Shown: positions 20,926-30,194, numbered from the stretch's first letter. The stretch is DNA of 64,000 bases from Deinococcus metalli (GCF_014201805.1 NZ_JACHFK010000002.1:248001-312000); one strand, 5' to 3'. Notes: a model not told the origin generated them from the sequence alone. Numbers and translations are program-made.

Positions 20926-20960
20926 AATCTAGGAGCCACGCCCGCCCGGGTCAACCCGGG
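20926..20960 (-). promoter_or_regulatory. Promoter and palindromic operator of the sugar ABC operon
   Basis: Minus strand TTGACC (20954-20949), 17 nt, TAGATT (20931-20926). A near-perfect 16-bp palindrome (arms CCCGGGT/ACCCGGG, 20945-20960) covers the -35 box, the expected place for a repressor. No regulator gene is adjacent. Confidence 0.6.
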
Positions 20961-21005
20961 ATGAGCCGTGGACCCCGTGCTGCTCGTCAGTATCTGGGCG
21001 CGCGG

Positions 21006-21203
21006 TCAGTCGCGGCGGGTGCCGTCGCCGGAGGGCCGTGTCAGGATCTCGTACAGCTCGCGGATGTACGCGGCGCGGGCGCGGGTCCAGTCCTCGCCCT
21101 GCTTGCCGCCATGGTCGAGATTCCCGATGCTGGACAGGTCCGACGCGATCTCGAGGGCCCGGGTGTGGAAGTCGCTGCTGGTCAAACTCACCTTGTCGGC
21201 CAT
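21006..21203 (-). CDS. Small protein of unknown function (65 residues)
   Basis: Starts MADKVSLTSSDFHTRALEIA; soluble, charged, mainly helical, no cysteine or membrane segment. Evidence for a real gene: TACGGT (21214-21209), a -10-like box, ends 5 nt before the ATG, the same leaderless arrangement seen at other genes here, and its codon use matches the neighbours. Function unknown. Confidence 0.6.
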   Translation of the reverse strand: MADKVSLTSSDFHTRALEIASDLSSIGNLDHGGKQGEDWTRARAAYIRELYEILTRPSGDGTRRD

Positions 21204-21548
21204 GCTTCACCGTAGCAAGCCTGGGCACGTCATGAGCCGGGCCACCCGGCACGATATCGTCCTTTCATGGTTCTCATAACGGTGGAACTCGCGGTCTGGA
21301 GCGGCATCTGTCGAGGAAACAGCGCGGTGCCGCTGCGCACCCTGTAGCGGTCCTGAAGCGGCACTCGCCCATCCGTAACGGCGCCGGACCCCCCAGATGA
21401 CTAGGGTTCATTCACCGGGGCCGACCATGCCTCGGGACGCCAGTGGACCGGGCCGACGCGCCACTCACCGGCGGGGCGATGACCACGAACACCGGATCAC
21501 GCGGAGCGGGGGCTCGGCGTGACCTGGACAACCAGAGGAGCGGAGGGA
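21204..21548. other. Spacer between small gene and exopolysaccharide locus
   Basis: 345 bases without a credible gene. It holds the leaderless promoter of the small minus-strand gene at its left end and presumably the promoter of the exopolysaccharide locus. A clear -35/-10 pair for that was not found. GGAGCGGAGGGA lies directly before the glycosyltransferase ATG. Confidence 0.5.
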
Positions 21549-23066
21549 ATGCAGATCGCGTTGCTGTGCGAAGGCACGTATCCCCACATGCATGGTGGGG
21601 TCAGCGTGTGGTGTGAACAACTCATCGCCGGACTTCCAGAACACACCTTCGACGTCTACGCCATCAGCGGGCCACCGCTGGACGCCCGCGGCCTGACGCT
21701 GCCGGGCAATGTCCGGAGCGTGACCAACGTGCCGCTGTGGGCCGCGCGGCCACCGGCCCTGCGCGGCCGGACCCGCGCGGCCGATCTGCATGAGGGGTAC
21801 GGGCAACTCCTGTACAGCCTGTTCGTGGCCGCGGACCGGCCCGAGATGTTTCTCGCCGGTCTGCGCCGGCTGTTCGACTACGCGCAGCACGGCGACCTCG
21901 GGCGTGGCCTGGACACCGGCAAGAAGGCCGCGCAGCTCTTCGAGATGTGGCGCGTCGCGGCCCGCGACCACGCGCCGGACGCCAAGCGCCAGAGCGGCCT
22001 GCTGCTGCCGCCCACCCTGGCGGACGCCCTGCAGGCCCACGTGTGGCTGGAACACTTTCTGCGGCCGCTGTCGTGCCCCGCGCCGTACGCGGCGGTGTGC
22101 CATGCCACGTCCAATGGCCTGAGCCCGCTGGTCGCCTTCGGCAGCAAGTGGCGCTACGGCACGCCCTTCGTCCTGACCGAGCACGGCATCTACCTGCGCG
22201 AACGCTACTTGGAACTGCGGTACAGCGGGCACACGCCGGCCTTCAAGTCTTTCCTGCTGCGCTTTTACCAGCAGCTCAGCGCGGCCGCGTACCGCATGGC
22301 TGACCTGATCACGCCCGGCTCGCACTACAACGAGCGCTGGGAAGTGATGCAGGGGGCCGAGCCCGGCCGCATCCGCGCGGTGTACAACGGCGTGAACCCG
22401 GCGTTCTTTCCGCAGGCGCCGGCCGAACCGACCGAACCGACCATCAGCTGGGTGGGGCGCGTCGATCCCCTCAAGGACCTCGAGACGCTGATCCGCGCCT
22501 TCGGAGAGGTGCGCGCGCAGCTGCCTACCGCCAAACTGCGGATGTTCGGCGGCACGCCGCGCGGCAACGAGGACTACGCCCGGCACTGCCAATCGGTCAT
22601 CGACGAGCTGGGCCTGCGCGGACAGGCCACCTTCGAGGGCCGCGTGACCGACGTGGTGGACGCGTACCACGCCGGTCACCTGGTCGCGCTGACCAGCATC
22701 TCCGAGGGCTTCCCGTACACGCTGATCGAGGCGATGGCCGTCGGGCGCGCCACCGTCTCGACGGATGTCGGCGGCGTCACCGAGGCGGTCGGAGACGCCG
22801 GCCTGGTCGTGCCGTCCCGCGACCCGGGCGCGTTCGCGCGCGCCAGCCTGCGCCTGCTGGGCGACACGGGCCTGCGCGAGCAGCTGGGCCGGGCCGCCCG
22901 CCACCGCGTCCTCAGCGAGTTCACGCTCGACAGTTTCCTGAGCGTGTACCGCCGCGTGTACCCGCTGGTGTCGCAGGAGGGCAGTGCGCGCGTCGCCCGC
23001 AGCGGCCTGCGCGCCGCGCTGCTGGACAGTCCGGCCGGCCAGCCGCTGGTCGGGGCGGTCGCGTGA
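21549..23066 (+). CDS. PelF-like GT4 glycosyltransferase
   Basis: A 505-residue cytosolic GT-B enzyme. The N-terminus MQIALLCEGTYPHMHGGVSVW followed by an acceptor domain of about 260 residues is the PelF (DUF3492) pattern. The GT4 donor half has VYNGVNPAFF, VGRVDPLKDLETLIRAFG and the E-x7-E box (SEGFPYTLIEAMAVG). PelF polymerises UDP-linked N-acetylgalactosamine-type sugars into the Pel polysaccharide. It is the first gene of a plus-strand run with sugar-nucleotide enzymes, a deacetylase and a GH114 hydrolase, and overlaps the next gene by GTGA. Start at 21549 rather than 21519 because homologues begin at this methionine. Confidence 0.9.
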   Translation: MQIALLCEGTYPHMHGGVSVWCEQLIAGLPEHTFDVYAISGPPLDARGLTLPGNVRSVTNVPLWAARPPALRGRTRAADLHEGYGQLLYSLFVAADRPEMFLAGLRRLFDYAQHGDLGRGLDTGKKAAQLFEMWRVAARDHAPDAKRQSGLLLPPTLADALQAHVWLEHFLRPLSCPAPYAAVCHATSNGLSPLVAFGSKWRYGTPFVLTEHGIYLRERYLELRYSGHTPAFKSFLLRFYQQLSAAAYRMADLITPGSHYNERWEVMQGAEPGRIRAVYNGVNPAFFPQAPAEPTEPTISWVGRVDPLKDLETLIRAFGEVRAQLPTAKLRMFGGTPRGNEDYARHCQSVIDELGLRGQATFEGRVTDVVDAYHAGHLVALTSISEGFPYTLIEAMAVGRATVSTDVGGVTEAVGDAGLVVPSRDPGAFARASLRLLGDTGLREQLGRAARHRVLSEFTLDSFLSVYRRVYPLVSQEGSARVARSGLRAALLDSPAGQPLVGAVA

Positions 23067-24451
23067 CCACCATGTCGTGCGGCCCGGAACGGCGCTCGGC
23101 CGATCCGCTCGCGCAACTGTCGCGCCAGCTCGACCCGGCGTGCGTGGCCGCCGTGCATCCCCTCGAACTCGCCGCGGTGCTGGAAGCCGAGGGCCTGACT
23201 GACCGCGTGGTGCGCGAACGTTACGGCCAGGAGAGCGTGTTTGCGTGCGCCCAGCAGCTGTACCACATGGTGCCGCACCGCGCCGGCCCGCCCCCACCGC
23301 CGCGGCCCGGCCCGCAAAGTCCGTCGTGGCAGAACCTGCTGCGCGGCGTGATCTACCTTCTGCCGGCCCTGTGGACGCCGCATGCCCTGGCGGTGGCGGG
23401 CGGCGGCGTGTACCGCGGCGCGGGCCTGGGGCTGCTGGTCGCCACGCTGTTCGGGTGGGGCTGGATGCAGGGCGTGGCGTTCCTGGGCTACGCCGCGCTC
23501 GGCCATGACCGGGCGCTCGCGCAGCGCCGCCTGCGCGCGCTGGGCTTCGGGGCGGCCACGCTGAGTGTGCTGCTGGCCGCGGCGCTGGCTGCCGTGCTGG
23601 GTCAGGCGCCGGTCCCGGTCGCGCTCGCCACGGGCGCCATCTCGCTGTACCTGGCCGCCGCGACGACCCTGCTGGTGCTGGGCCGCGAACTCGCCCTGCT
23701 GCTGGCCGCTCTGCCGGCCCTGCTGTGGGTGGCCGCGCAGTCCCGCTGGCCCGGCGCGCTGCCGGGCGGCCCGGACGCCGTGCTGCTGCTGGCGGTGGCC
23801 GTGCCCGCGCTGCTGGCGGCCGTGGCGCCCCGCAGCGCGGCGCCCTCCCGCACGGCCGGCGTGCCCTGGCGCGCGGCGCCGCCGCACATGCTGTACGGCT
23901 GGCTGTGCGCCGCGTGCCTGTCGCTGGCGCTGCTCGATCCCTTCGGCACGGTGCCGGACGGCGGGCTGCTCGGGGCGTCGTGGAGCGTCGCGCCGCTGAT
24001 CCTCAGCCTGGGGGCGATGGAACTGCAGCTGCGGCACCTGCACGCCGGGCTGCGGCGGCAGTCGCGCCTGTCGGGCACGCTGCGGTCGATCGTGTGGCGC
24101 GCGGCAGGTGAGGTCGCGCGGCGCGGCGGGCAGTACGCGCTGGGACTGGCCGCGGCCTACGGCCTGGTCGCGCTGCTCGCCCCGCGGGTGGGCGCTGGCC
24201 CGCTCCCGGACGCGCTGCTGGCCGGACACGTCCTGACGGGCGCGGCGCTGATGCTCAGCGGCCTGCTGATCAACTTCGCGCAGCTGGTGCGGGTGCTGGT
24301 GGTCTGGGGGCTGTCGCTGGCCGCGCAGCTCACCGTGCTGCTGCGCGGCGCGGACGCTGCCAGTGCGTACCTGCAGGGCTCGGCCGTGGCCGCCGCGCTG
24401 CTGGTGGTGCTGGCCGCTCTGGCCGTCCGCGACGTGCGGCACCTGGGCTGA
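23063..24451 (+). CDS. Polytopic membrane protein, possible exopolysaccharide exporter
   Basis: A 462-residue protein with a soluble N-terminus of about 90 residues ending in a Pro-rich linker, then 11-12 hydrophobic helices. It overlaps the PelF-like gene by 4 nt (GTGA), so the two are coupled. Its length and helix number match PelG, the Wzx/MATE-like partner of PelF, but I see no PelG sequence motifs. Candidate role: flippase or synthase partner of the glycosyltransferase. An ATG nine bases downstream (23072) is an alternative start. Confidence 0.7.
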   Translation: MTTMSCGPERRSADPLAQLSRQLDPACVAAVHPLELAAVLEAEGLTDRVVRERYGQESVFACAQQLYHMVPHRAGPPPPPRPGPQSPSWQNLLRGVIYLLPALWTPHALAVAGGGVYRGAGLGLLVATLFGWGWMQGVAFLGYAALGHDRALAQRRLRALGFGAATLSVLLAAALAAVLGQAPVPVALATGAISLYLAAATTLLVLGRELALLLAALPALLWVAAQSRWPGALPGGPDAVLLLAVAVPALLAAVAPRSAAPSRTAGVPWRAAPPHMLYGWLCAACLSLALLDPFGTVPDGGLLGASWSVAPLILSLGAMELQLRHLHAGLRRQSRLSGTLRSIVWRAAGEVARRGGQYALGLAAAYGLVALLAPRVGAGPLPDALLAGHVLTGAALMLSGLLINFAQLVRVLVVWGLSLAAQLTVLLRGADAASAYLQGSAVAAALLVVLAALAVRDVRHLG

Positions 24452-24574
24452 CGCCCGGCACCGGCGCGGCCCCCAGTCTTCGATCATCTCCGGCCAGCAC
24501 CACCGGCCCATCACAACCGCACCCATCCACGTCACGGCCGCTCGGGGGAGCGGTCCCGCAGGAGAGGAGGACGC

Positions 24575-25570
24575 ATGAACGCAGTGGTCGCAGTCACAGG
24601 AGCAGAGGGATTCATCGGCTCGCATCTCGTCGAGGCGCTCGTTCGGGCCGGATTCCGGGTCCGCGCGATGGTGCTGTACAACTCGTTCGGCTCGTGGGGC
24701 TGGCTGGAGCAGCTGCCGCCCGACGTGCTGGCCGAGGTGGACGTGGTGCTGGGCGACGTGCGCGACCCGCTGTCGGTGCGCGAGGTGCTGCGCGGCGCGG
24801 AGGTCGTGTACCACCTCGCGGCGCTGATCGCCATTCCGTACTCGTACCGGGCGCCGCACTCGTACGTGCAGACGAACGTGGTCGGCACGCTCAACGTCCT
24901 GGAGGCGGTGCGCGAGCTGGAAACGCCGCGCCTGATCCACACCTCGACCAGCGAGGTCTACGGCACGGCCCGCCAGGTGCCCATCCGCGAGAGCCACCCC
25001 CTCCAGGCACAGTCCCCGTACGCGGCGTCCAAGGTGGGCGCGGACAAGCTCGTCGAGAGTTACCACCTGAGTTTCGGGCTGCCCGCCGTGACGCTGCGGC
25101 CCTTCAACACCTTCGGGCCCCGCCAGTCGGCCCGCGCGGTGATTCCCACGGTCATCTCGCAGATCGCCGCGCGGCGGGACGTCATCAAGGTCGGCTCGCT
25201 GGCGCCCACGCGCGACTTCAACTACGTCGCGGACACCGCCCAGTCGTTCCTGGCGGTGGGCACCGCGCCGGCCGAGAAGGTGCTGGGACGCACGCTGAAC
25301 ACCGGTACCGGCGTGGAGGTCTCGGTGGGCGCGCTGGTCGAGGCGATCGCGGACGTCATGGGCGCGCGCGTGGAGGTCGAGCAGGAGGCCGAGCGCATGC
25401 GGCCGGACGCGTCCGAGGTGATGCGCCTGATCAGCGACAGCTCCGCGCTGCGCGACCTGACCGGGTGGCAGCCGGCGTACACCCTGCACGCCGGGCTGGA
25501 GCAGACCAGCCAGTGGTTCCTGCACCCGGCCAACCTCGCCCACTACCGCCCCGGCCAGTACGCCATCTGA
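24575..25570 (+). CDS. LegB-like NAD-dependent 4,6-dehydratase/epimerase
   Basis: A 331-residue extended SDR. It has the nucleotide motif GAEGFIGS (9-16), TSTSEVYG (123-130) and catalytic Y149/K153. The segment LYNSFGSWGWLEQL is characteristic of LegB-type UDP-N-acetylhexosamine 4,6-dehydratases. It would convert a UDP-HexNAc to a keto-deoxy intermediate or epimerise it, feeding the polysaccharide. GGAGAGGAGG precedes the ATG. A 123-nt gap separates it from the membrane-protein gene. Confidence 0.85.
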   Translation: MNAVVAVTGAEGFIGSHLVEALVRAGFRVRAMVLYNSFGSWGWLEQLPPDVLAEVDVVLGDVRDPLSVREVLRGAEVVYHLAALIAIPYSYRAPHSYVQTNVVGTLNVLEAVRELETPRLIHTSTSEVYGTARQVPIRESHPLQAQSPYAASKVGADKLVESYHLSFGLPAVTLRPFNTFGPRQSARAVIPTVISQIAARRDVIKVGSLAPTRDFNYVADTAQSFLAVGTAPAEKVLGRTLNTGTGVEVSVGALVEAIADVMGARVEVEQEAERMRPDASEVMRLISDSSALRDLTGWQPAYTLHAGLEQTSQWFLHPANLAHYRPGQYAI

Positions 25571-25641
25571 GCGGCCCGGCCCAGAGCGCCACGTCCACCG
25601 CCGCCACGTTCCACCGTCCCCGATTCCAAAGGAGCGACTCC

Positions 25642-26418
25642 ATGCACGCAGTCATCATGGCCGGAGGCAAAGGCACCCGTCTGCGCCCGTACACCACCTG
25701 CGTTCCCAAGCCCCTCGTGCCCATCGGCGACCGCTACTCGATCCTCGAGGTCGTGTTCCATCAACTCGCACACAGCGGCTTCACGAGCGTCACCCTGGCG
25801 ATCGGGCACATGGGTCACCTGATCCGCGCCTTCGTCGGCGACGGCCAGCGCTGGGGCCTGACGGTCGATTATCTCGACGAGGTCACGCCGCTGGGCACCA
25901 TCGGACCCATGCTGGGCGCGCTGGACCGCCTGCCCGAGCACTTCCTGGTGATGAACGGCGACGTCCTCACGAACCTCGACTACGGCACGCTGCTGCGCAC
26001 GCACCAAGCGTCGGGCGCGCCGGTCACGGTCGCCACCTACGCCCGCGAGGTCCGCAGCGAGTTCGGCGTGCTGGACGTGCAGGGCGGCACCATCGTGCAG
26101 TTCCGCGAGAAGCCGGTGTTCGACTTCATGGTCAGCATGGGCATCTACGGGTTCACGCGCTCCACCCTGCAACGCTACCCGGCCGGGCAGGCCTTCGGCT
26201 TCGACCAGCTGATCCTCGACCTGCTGTCGCGCGGCGAGCGCCCGGCCAGCTACGCCTTCGGCGGGTACTGGCTGGACATCGGCCGTCCCGACGACTACGA
26301 CCGCGCCAACGAGGAATTCGAGAAGTACATCGACCAGCTGATGCCCGGCCTGCGGGGCACCGCTCCGGGCGCCCAGCTGCCGCTGCCCACCCGCCCCGGA
26401 GTCCAGGCCGCGCCATGA
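25642..26418 (+). CDS. Sugar-phosphate nucleotidyltransferase
   Basis: A 258-residue NTP-transferase. It has the signature MAGGKGTRLRPYT (6-18), the PKPLVPIG box, LGTIGPM and the metal-binding NGDVLTNL. It makes NDP-sugars from sugar-1-phosphate and resembles LegF-like or mannose-1-phosphate guanylyltransferase enzymes without the left-handed beta-helix domain. Start ATG 25642 has AAAGGAG upstream. The last codons overlap the next gene by ATGA. Confidence 0.88.
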   Translation: MHAVIMAGGKGTRLRPYTTCVPKPLVPIGDRYSILEVVFHQLAHSGFTSVTLAIGHMGHLIRAFVGDGQRWGLTVDYLDEVTPLGTIGPMLGALDRLPEHFLVMNGDVLTNLDYGTLLRTHQASGAPVTVATYAREVRSEFGVLDVQGGTIVQFREKPVFDFMVSMGIYGFTRSTLQRYPAGQAFGFDQLILDLLSRGERPASYAFGGYWLDIGRPDDYDRANEEFEKYIDQLMPGLRGTAPGAQLPLPTRPGVQAAP

Positions 26419-27353
26419 AACGCGTGCTGCTGCTGGGCTCCGGCGGGTTCATCGGGCGCGCGGTCGCCCGGGAAGCGCGGGAGTGGGCAGACCTGGAGGT
26501 GATCCCCGGTCCCCGCCGCGCGGACCTCGACCTGGCCGACGCCAGCGACCGCGAGTGGGACGACCTGCTGGGCTGCCAGCCCGACGTGGTCATCAACGCT
26601 GCGGGCGCCACCGTGGGCGACGACGACACGCTGTTCCGCACCAACGCGCACCTCGTGGGCCGCCTGATCGCGGCGCTGGGCCGCCAGCCGGCGCGGCCGT
26701 GGCTGGTGCAGCTCGGCTCCGCCGCCGAGTACGGCCGGTCGGCGCCGGGCGTGCCGGTCAGCGAGCACGCCCTGGCCCGCCCGCAGAGCAGTTACGGCAT
26801 GAGCAAGCTCACAGCCACCCAGTCGGTGCGGCACGCGTGCGAGAGCGGCCGGCTGCGCGGCGTGGTGCTGCGCGTGTTCAACCCGGTGGGCGCCGGGCAG
26901 AGCGCGGCGACGCTGCCGGGCCGGGCCGCCGCGCTGCTGCGGGACGCCGCCGACCAGGACGCGCCGGGCGTGGCCTTCGGCGCGCTGGACACCTCCCGCG
27001 ACTACGTGGCCCTGCGTGACGTCGCGGGCGCGGCGCTGTTCGCGGCCCGCCTGGAGCGCAGCCCGCTGCTGCTCAACGTGGGGTCCGGCCGCGCCCGGGC
27101 GTCGTGGGACATCGTGCGCGGTCTGGCCCGGCTGGCCGGCTACCGCGGCGAGGTGACCGAGACGGCGTCTCCCTCCGGCCGGTCTGCGGCGGTGCCGTGG
27201 CAACAGGCCGACCTGTCGCGCATCCGTGCCCTCGGATGGGCTCCCCGCTTCACGCTGGACGAGGCCCTGCTCGAGCTGTGGTACGGCCCGTCTTCCCCCG
27301 TTCCAGCGGCCTGGAGCCGCGAGGAGATCCGTCATGATGCGATGTCACGTTAA
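26415..27353 (+). CDS. NAD-dependent epimerase/dehydratase (SDR)
   Basis: A 312-residue extended SDR. It has GSGGFIGR (8-15), a catalytic pair Y127/K131 in YGMSK and a late VGSGRARASWDIV substrate region. Reductase or C4-epimerase action on a nucleotide sugar is likely; in Pel systems a UDP-GlcNAc C4-epimerase supplies GalNAc, so that role is possible. Coupled to the upstream gene by ATGA. Its end overlaps the start of the lipoprotein gene by about 20 nt. Confidence 0.85.
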   Translation: MKRVLLLGSGGFIGRAVAREAREWADLEVIPGPRRADLDLADASDREWDDLLGCQPDVVINAAGATVGDDDTLFRTNAHLVGRLIAALGRQPARPWLVQLGSAAEYGRSAPGVPVSEHALARPQSSYGMSKLTATQSVRHACESGRLRGVVLRVFNPVGAGQSAATLPGRAAALLRDAADQDAPGVAFGALDTSRDYVALRDVAGAALFAARLERSPLLLNVGSGRARASWDIVRGLARLAGYRGEVTETASPSGRSAAVPWQQADLSRIRALGWAPRFTLDEALLELWYGPSSPVPAAWSREEIRHDAMSR

Positions 27354-29433
27354 TACCGCGCTGCGTGTGTGCGCGCTGCTGCCCGGCCTGCTCCTGGCCG
27401 CGTGTTCCACCTCCAAGCCGCCCGCCACGCAGGACGCGGCCGGGAGCGCGGCGCCGGTTCACGGCGGCACGCACAGCGTGACCCTGGCTCCCCCGGCCCT
27501 GCCCGACAGCCGCGCGCTGACGCCGCTGCCGGAACTCACCGGCGCGACCCCGGCGGTGCCGCTGCGGTCCCTGGCGGTGGCGAACACGGCCGTGGTGGGC
27601 CTGAAGGTGCTGATTCTGACGGCGTCCTCGACCGACTCGGCGCTCAGTGACGCGCAGGCCATGCTCGACCAGGCCGGCGTGCCCTACGACGTGGTGAACC
27701 CCAGCGTGCCCGGCGCCTTCACGATCGACACGCTGGTGGCGGCCGACGGCAGCGGCAAGTACCAGGGCGTGATCCTCACCAGCGGCAACCTGGCGTACGA
27801 GGCCAGTCCCGGCGTTTGGCAGAGCGCGCTGGACTGGACCGGCTGGAACGTGCTGTGGCAGTACGAGACGGACTACAACGTGCGCCAGCTCTCGCTGTAC
27901 ACCTACCCCAGCTCGTGGCCCGAGGACTACGGCCTGCGCGACGCGGGCGCGGCCTCAGCGACCTCGGACCCCGGGCTGACCACGACGGGCCGCACCGTCT
28001 TCAAGGACCTCAAGGCGACCACCAAGTTGCCCATCCGCTACGCCTACAACTACCCGGCCACCGTGACCACCGTGGCGGGTATCACGACCACGCCGCTGCT
28101 GACCGACGCGGCCGGGCGGGTGCTGGCCGCCACGTCCACCGCCGGCACCCGCGAGCGGCTGGCGCTGACCTTCGCGCAGAATCCCTACCTGCTGCACAGC
28201 GCCCTGCTCGGCCCCAGCCTGGTGAACTGGCTGACCAAGGGCGTGTACGTGGGCGAGTACCGCCGCTACAACCAGCTGGACATCGACGACTGGTTCCTGC
28301 CCGGCGACGTGTTCGACGAGACCACCCGCACGATCCAGCCCGACGCCTTCCGCATCAGCGCGAGCGACGCGCTGGCCGTCTCCAAGCAGCAGGACGCCCT
28401 GCGCGCCACCTTCCCGGTGTCCAGCAACTTCACCTTCAGCATGGTGTTCAACGGCGGCGGCGCGAACACCAGCGCGCCGGTCAGCTGCGACCCGAATGTG
28501 GTCAGCCCCGATGCGCTGACGAGCATGTCGCGCTGCCTGAAAGACGCCTTTGACTGGGTCAGCCACACCTTCGACCACGAGTACATGGACTTCCTGAACT
28601 ACGCCGACTCGCTCGCGCAGCTCAGGCCCAACATCACCGTCGGGCAGACGCTCGACCTGAACCTAAGCCGCAAGAGTCTGGTGACCGGCGACATGTCCGG
28701 CCTGGGGTACTACAACCCGGCCGGCGACGGCCCCAAGACCAACTACGGCCTGGGCGCGTCGAACGTCAACTTCCTGCAGGCCGCGCAGAAGTCCGGCGAC
28801 CAGTACCTCGCGTCGAACCACTCGGTGGACGGGCAGTGGGACCCGGCGTGCATGAACTGCGGCGTGGTGCACCCACTGAACGCGAACATCTTCCTGGTGC
28901 CGCGCTGGCCCACCAACGTCTTCTATTCCGTGACCACCCCGGCGCAGATGACGTCCGCGTACAACTCGGTCTACGGCCCCGGCGGCACGCTGGCGTTCTG
29001 GGACCACAACCTGACCTACGCCGAGATCCTCGACAAGGAATCGGACATCGCGCTGTCGCACGTGCTGAGCGGCGGGGCCTTCCCGCACTACATGCACCAG
29101 GACAACCTGCGGCAGTATGCGCCGGGCCGCAGCCTCGCCTTCGACTGGCAGTCGGCGCTGCTCACCAAGTACTCGCAGTACTCCACGCTGCCGCTCCGGA
29201 CCCTGCGCTGGGACGCGGTCGGTGCCCACGTGAAGTCGCGGACGTCGTTCATGAAGAGCGGTGTGAGCGGCCGCTGGGACCGCGTGGCCAAGACCATCAC
29301 CGTGACCTCCGCGCGGGGCGGCGACGCCTACGTGACCGGCGTGACGGTGGGCACCACGCAGACCTACGCGGGTCAGAAAATCAGTTCCCTGACGCTCGCG
29401 GCGGGGCAATCGGTGACCGTCGCCGTGCCGTGA
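27334..29433 (+). CDS. Agd3-like exopolysaccharide deacetylase lipoprotein (CE18 type)
   Basis: A 699-residue lipoprotein (LLAAC, acyl Cys24). The N-terminal part (about 80-300) resembles the CBM87 domain of fungal Agd3: paired segments such as LTASSTDSALSDAQAML and GVPYDVVNPSVPG, then a WQSALDWTGW region. The catalytic domain has a NodB-like metal set: D318/D319 in QLDIDDWFLPG and H411-x3-H415 in SHTFDHEYMDF. Agd3 deacetylates galactosaminogalactan, a GalNAc-containing polymer close to Pel. It sits downstream of a PelF-like synthase and next to GH114 genes, so it probably deacetylates the polymer at the cell surface. AGGAG precedes ATG 27334. Confidence 0.8.
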   Translation: MMRCHVNTALRVCALLPGLLLAACSTSKPPATQDAAGSAAPVHGGTHSVTLAPPALPDSRALTPLPELTGATPAVPLRSLAVANTAVVGLKVLILTASSTDSALSDAQAMLDQAGVPYDVVNPSVPGAFTIDTLVAADGSGKYQGVILTSGNLAYEASPGVWQSALDWTGWNVLWQYETDYNVRQLSLYTYPSSWPEDYGLRDAGAASATSDPGLTTTGRTVFKDLKATTKLPIRYAYNYPATVTTVAGITTTPLLTDAAGRVLAATSTAGTRERLALTFAQNPYLLHSALLGPSLVNWLTKGVYVGEYRRYNQLDIDDWFLPGDVFDETTRTIQPDAFRISASDALAVSKQQDALRATFPVSSNFTFSMVFNGGGANTSAPVSCDPNVVSPDALTSMSRCLKDAFDWVSHTFDHEYMDFLNYADSLAQLRPNITVGQTLDLNLSRKSLVTGDMSGLGYYNPAGDGPKTNYGLGASNVNFLQAAQKSGDQYLASNHSVDGQWDPACMNCGVVHPLNANIFLVPRWPTNVFYSVTTPAQMTSAYNSVYGPGGTLAFWDHNLTYAEILDKESDIALSHVLSGGAFPHYMHQDNLRQYAPGRSLAFDWQSALLTKYSQYSTLPLRTLRWDAVGAHVKSRTSFMKSGVSGRWDRVAKTITVTSARGGDAYVTGVTVGTTQTYAGQKISSLTLAAGQSVTVAVP

Positions 29434-30182
29434 TGCCGGCGCTGCGTCACCCCCAGACGTACCTGGAGCGCCCGGCGGACGTCCGCGAGGACCCCGCCCG
29501 GCACCGGGCCCTGGCGGTGTACTACGGCCCCGAGCTGAGCCCGGTGCTGGCCCGTTACCGGCGGGTGGTGGTGCAGCCGGGTCACTTCTGGCCGGAACGC
29601 GTCGAGCGGCTCCAGCGGCGCGGGGTGGAGGTCCTCGCGTACCTCAGCCTGGGCGAGGACGACGGCGGTCCGGCCGCGTGGAACACCGACGACATCCACC
29701 CCGAGTGGCGCACGCGGCGCGTGAACGTGCGCCATCCGCAGTGGCGGGAGCATATCCAGGCGCAGGTCGAGCGGCACCGGCCGGTGTTCGACGGCTTCCT
29801 GCTCGACACCCTGGACAGCGCCGCCACCGATCCGAACCAGAAGCGGGCCATGATCAAGCTCGTGCGGCTGGTGCGGCAGTGGGCCGGGGACCGCTACCTG
29901 CTCGCCAACCGCGGCTTCGACCTGCTCGAACGCCTGCGCGGCAGCGTGGACGGCGTGCTGATCGAGTCGTTCTCCACCACGTGGCAGGGTGGGTACCACG
30001 CGTACCAGGGCCATGAACTCGCGTACACCGAGGGTCTGCTCGATCTCACGCGGCGCCTGAAACTCGACGCCTTCGCGCTCGACTACGCCGATACCCCGAT
30101 CCTCAAACGCTTTGCGCGGCGCCGGGCCAACCGGCTGGGCGTTCCCACCTTCATCACCAACCGCGAACTGACCCGCCTGTGA
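29433..30182 (+). CDS. GH114 endo-alpha-1,4-galactosaminidase-like protein, no signal peptide
   Basis: A 249-residue TIM-barrel of the TM1410/GH114 type. Strand motifs are AYLSLGEDD (E75), GFLLDTLDS (candidate catalytic D125) and GVLIESF (candidate E178), plus LLANRGFDLL. GH114 enzymes such as fungal Ega3 cleave galactosaminogalactan. It starts one base into the deacetylase stop (TGATG). No signal peptide or lipobox is present, so it either stays in the cytoplasm or leaves by another route, which is odd for a polysaccharide hydrolase. Such proteins are sometimes misnamed as cysteinyl-tRNA synthetase homologues. Confidence 0.82.
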   Translation: MPALRHPQTYLERPADVREDPARHRALAVYYGPELSPVLARYRRVVVQPGHFWPERVERLQRRGVEVLAYLSLGEDDGGPAAWNTDDIHPEWRTRRVNVRHPQWREHIQAQVERHRPVFDGFLLDTLDSAATDPNQKRAMIKLVRLVRQWAGDRYLLANRGFDLLERLRGSVDGVLIESFSTTWQGGYHAYQGHELAYTEGLLDLTRRLKLDAFALDYADTPILKRFARRRANRLGVPTFITNRELTRL

Positions 30183-30194
30183 CGGGCCGCACAA

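Noticed and set aside
22676..25543. 955-codon minus-strand frame across the exopolysaccharide genes
   Set aside because: Antisense to three well-supported plus-strand genes; low-complexity Gln/Arg/His-rich translation.
29433..30182. Cysteinyl-tRNA synthetase-like annotation
   Set aside because: That name is a known mislabel for this family; no HIGH or KMSKS motifs, and GH114 motifs are present.
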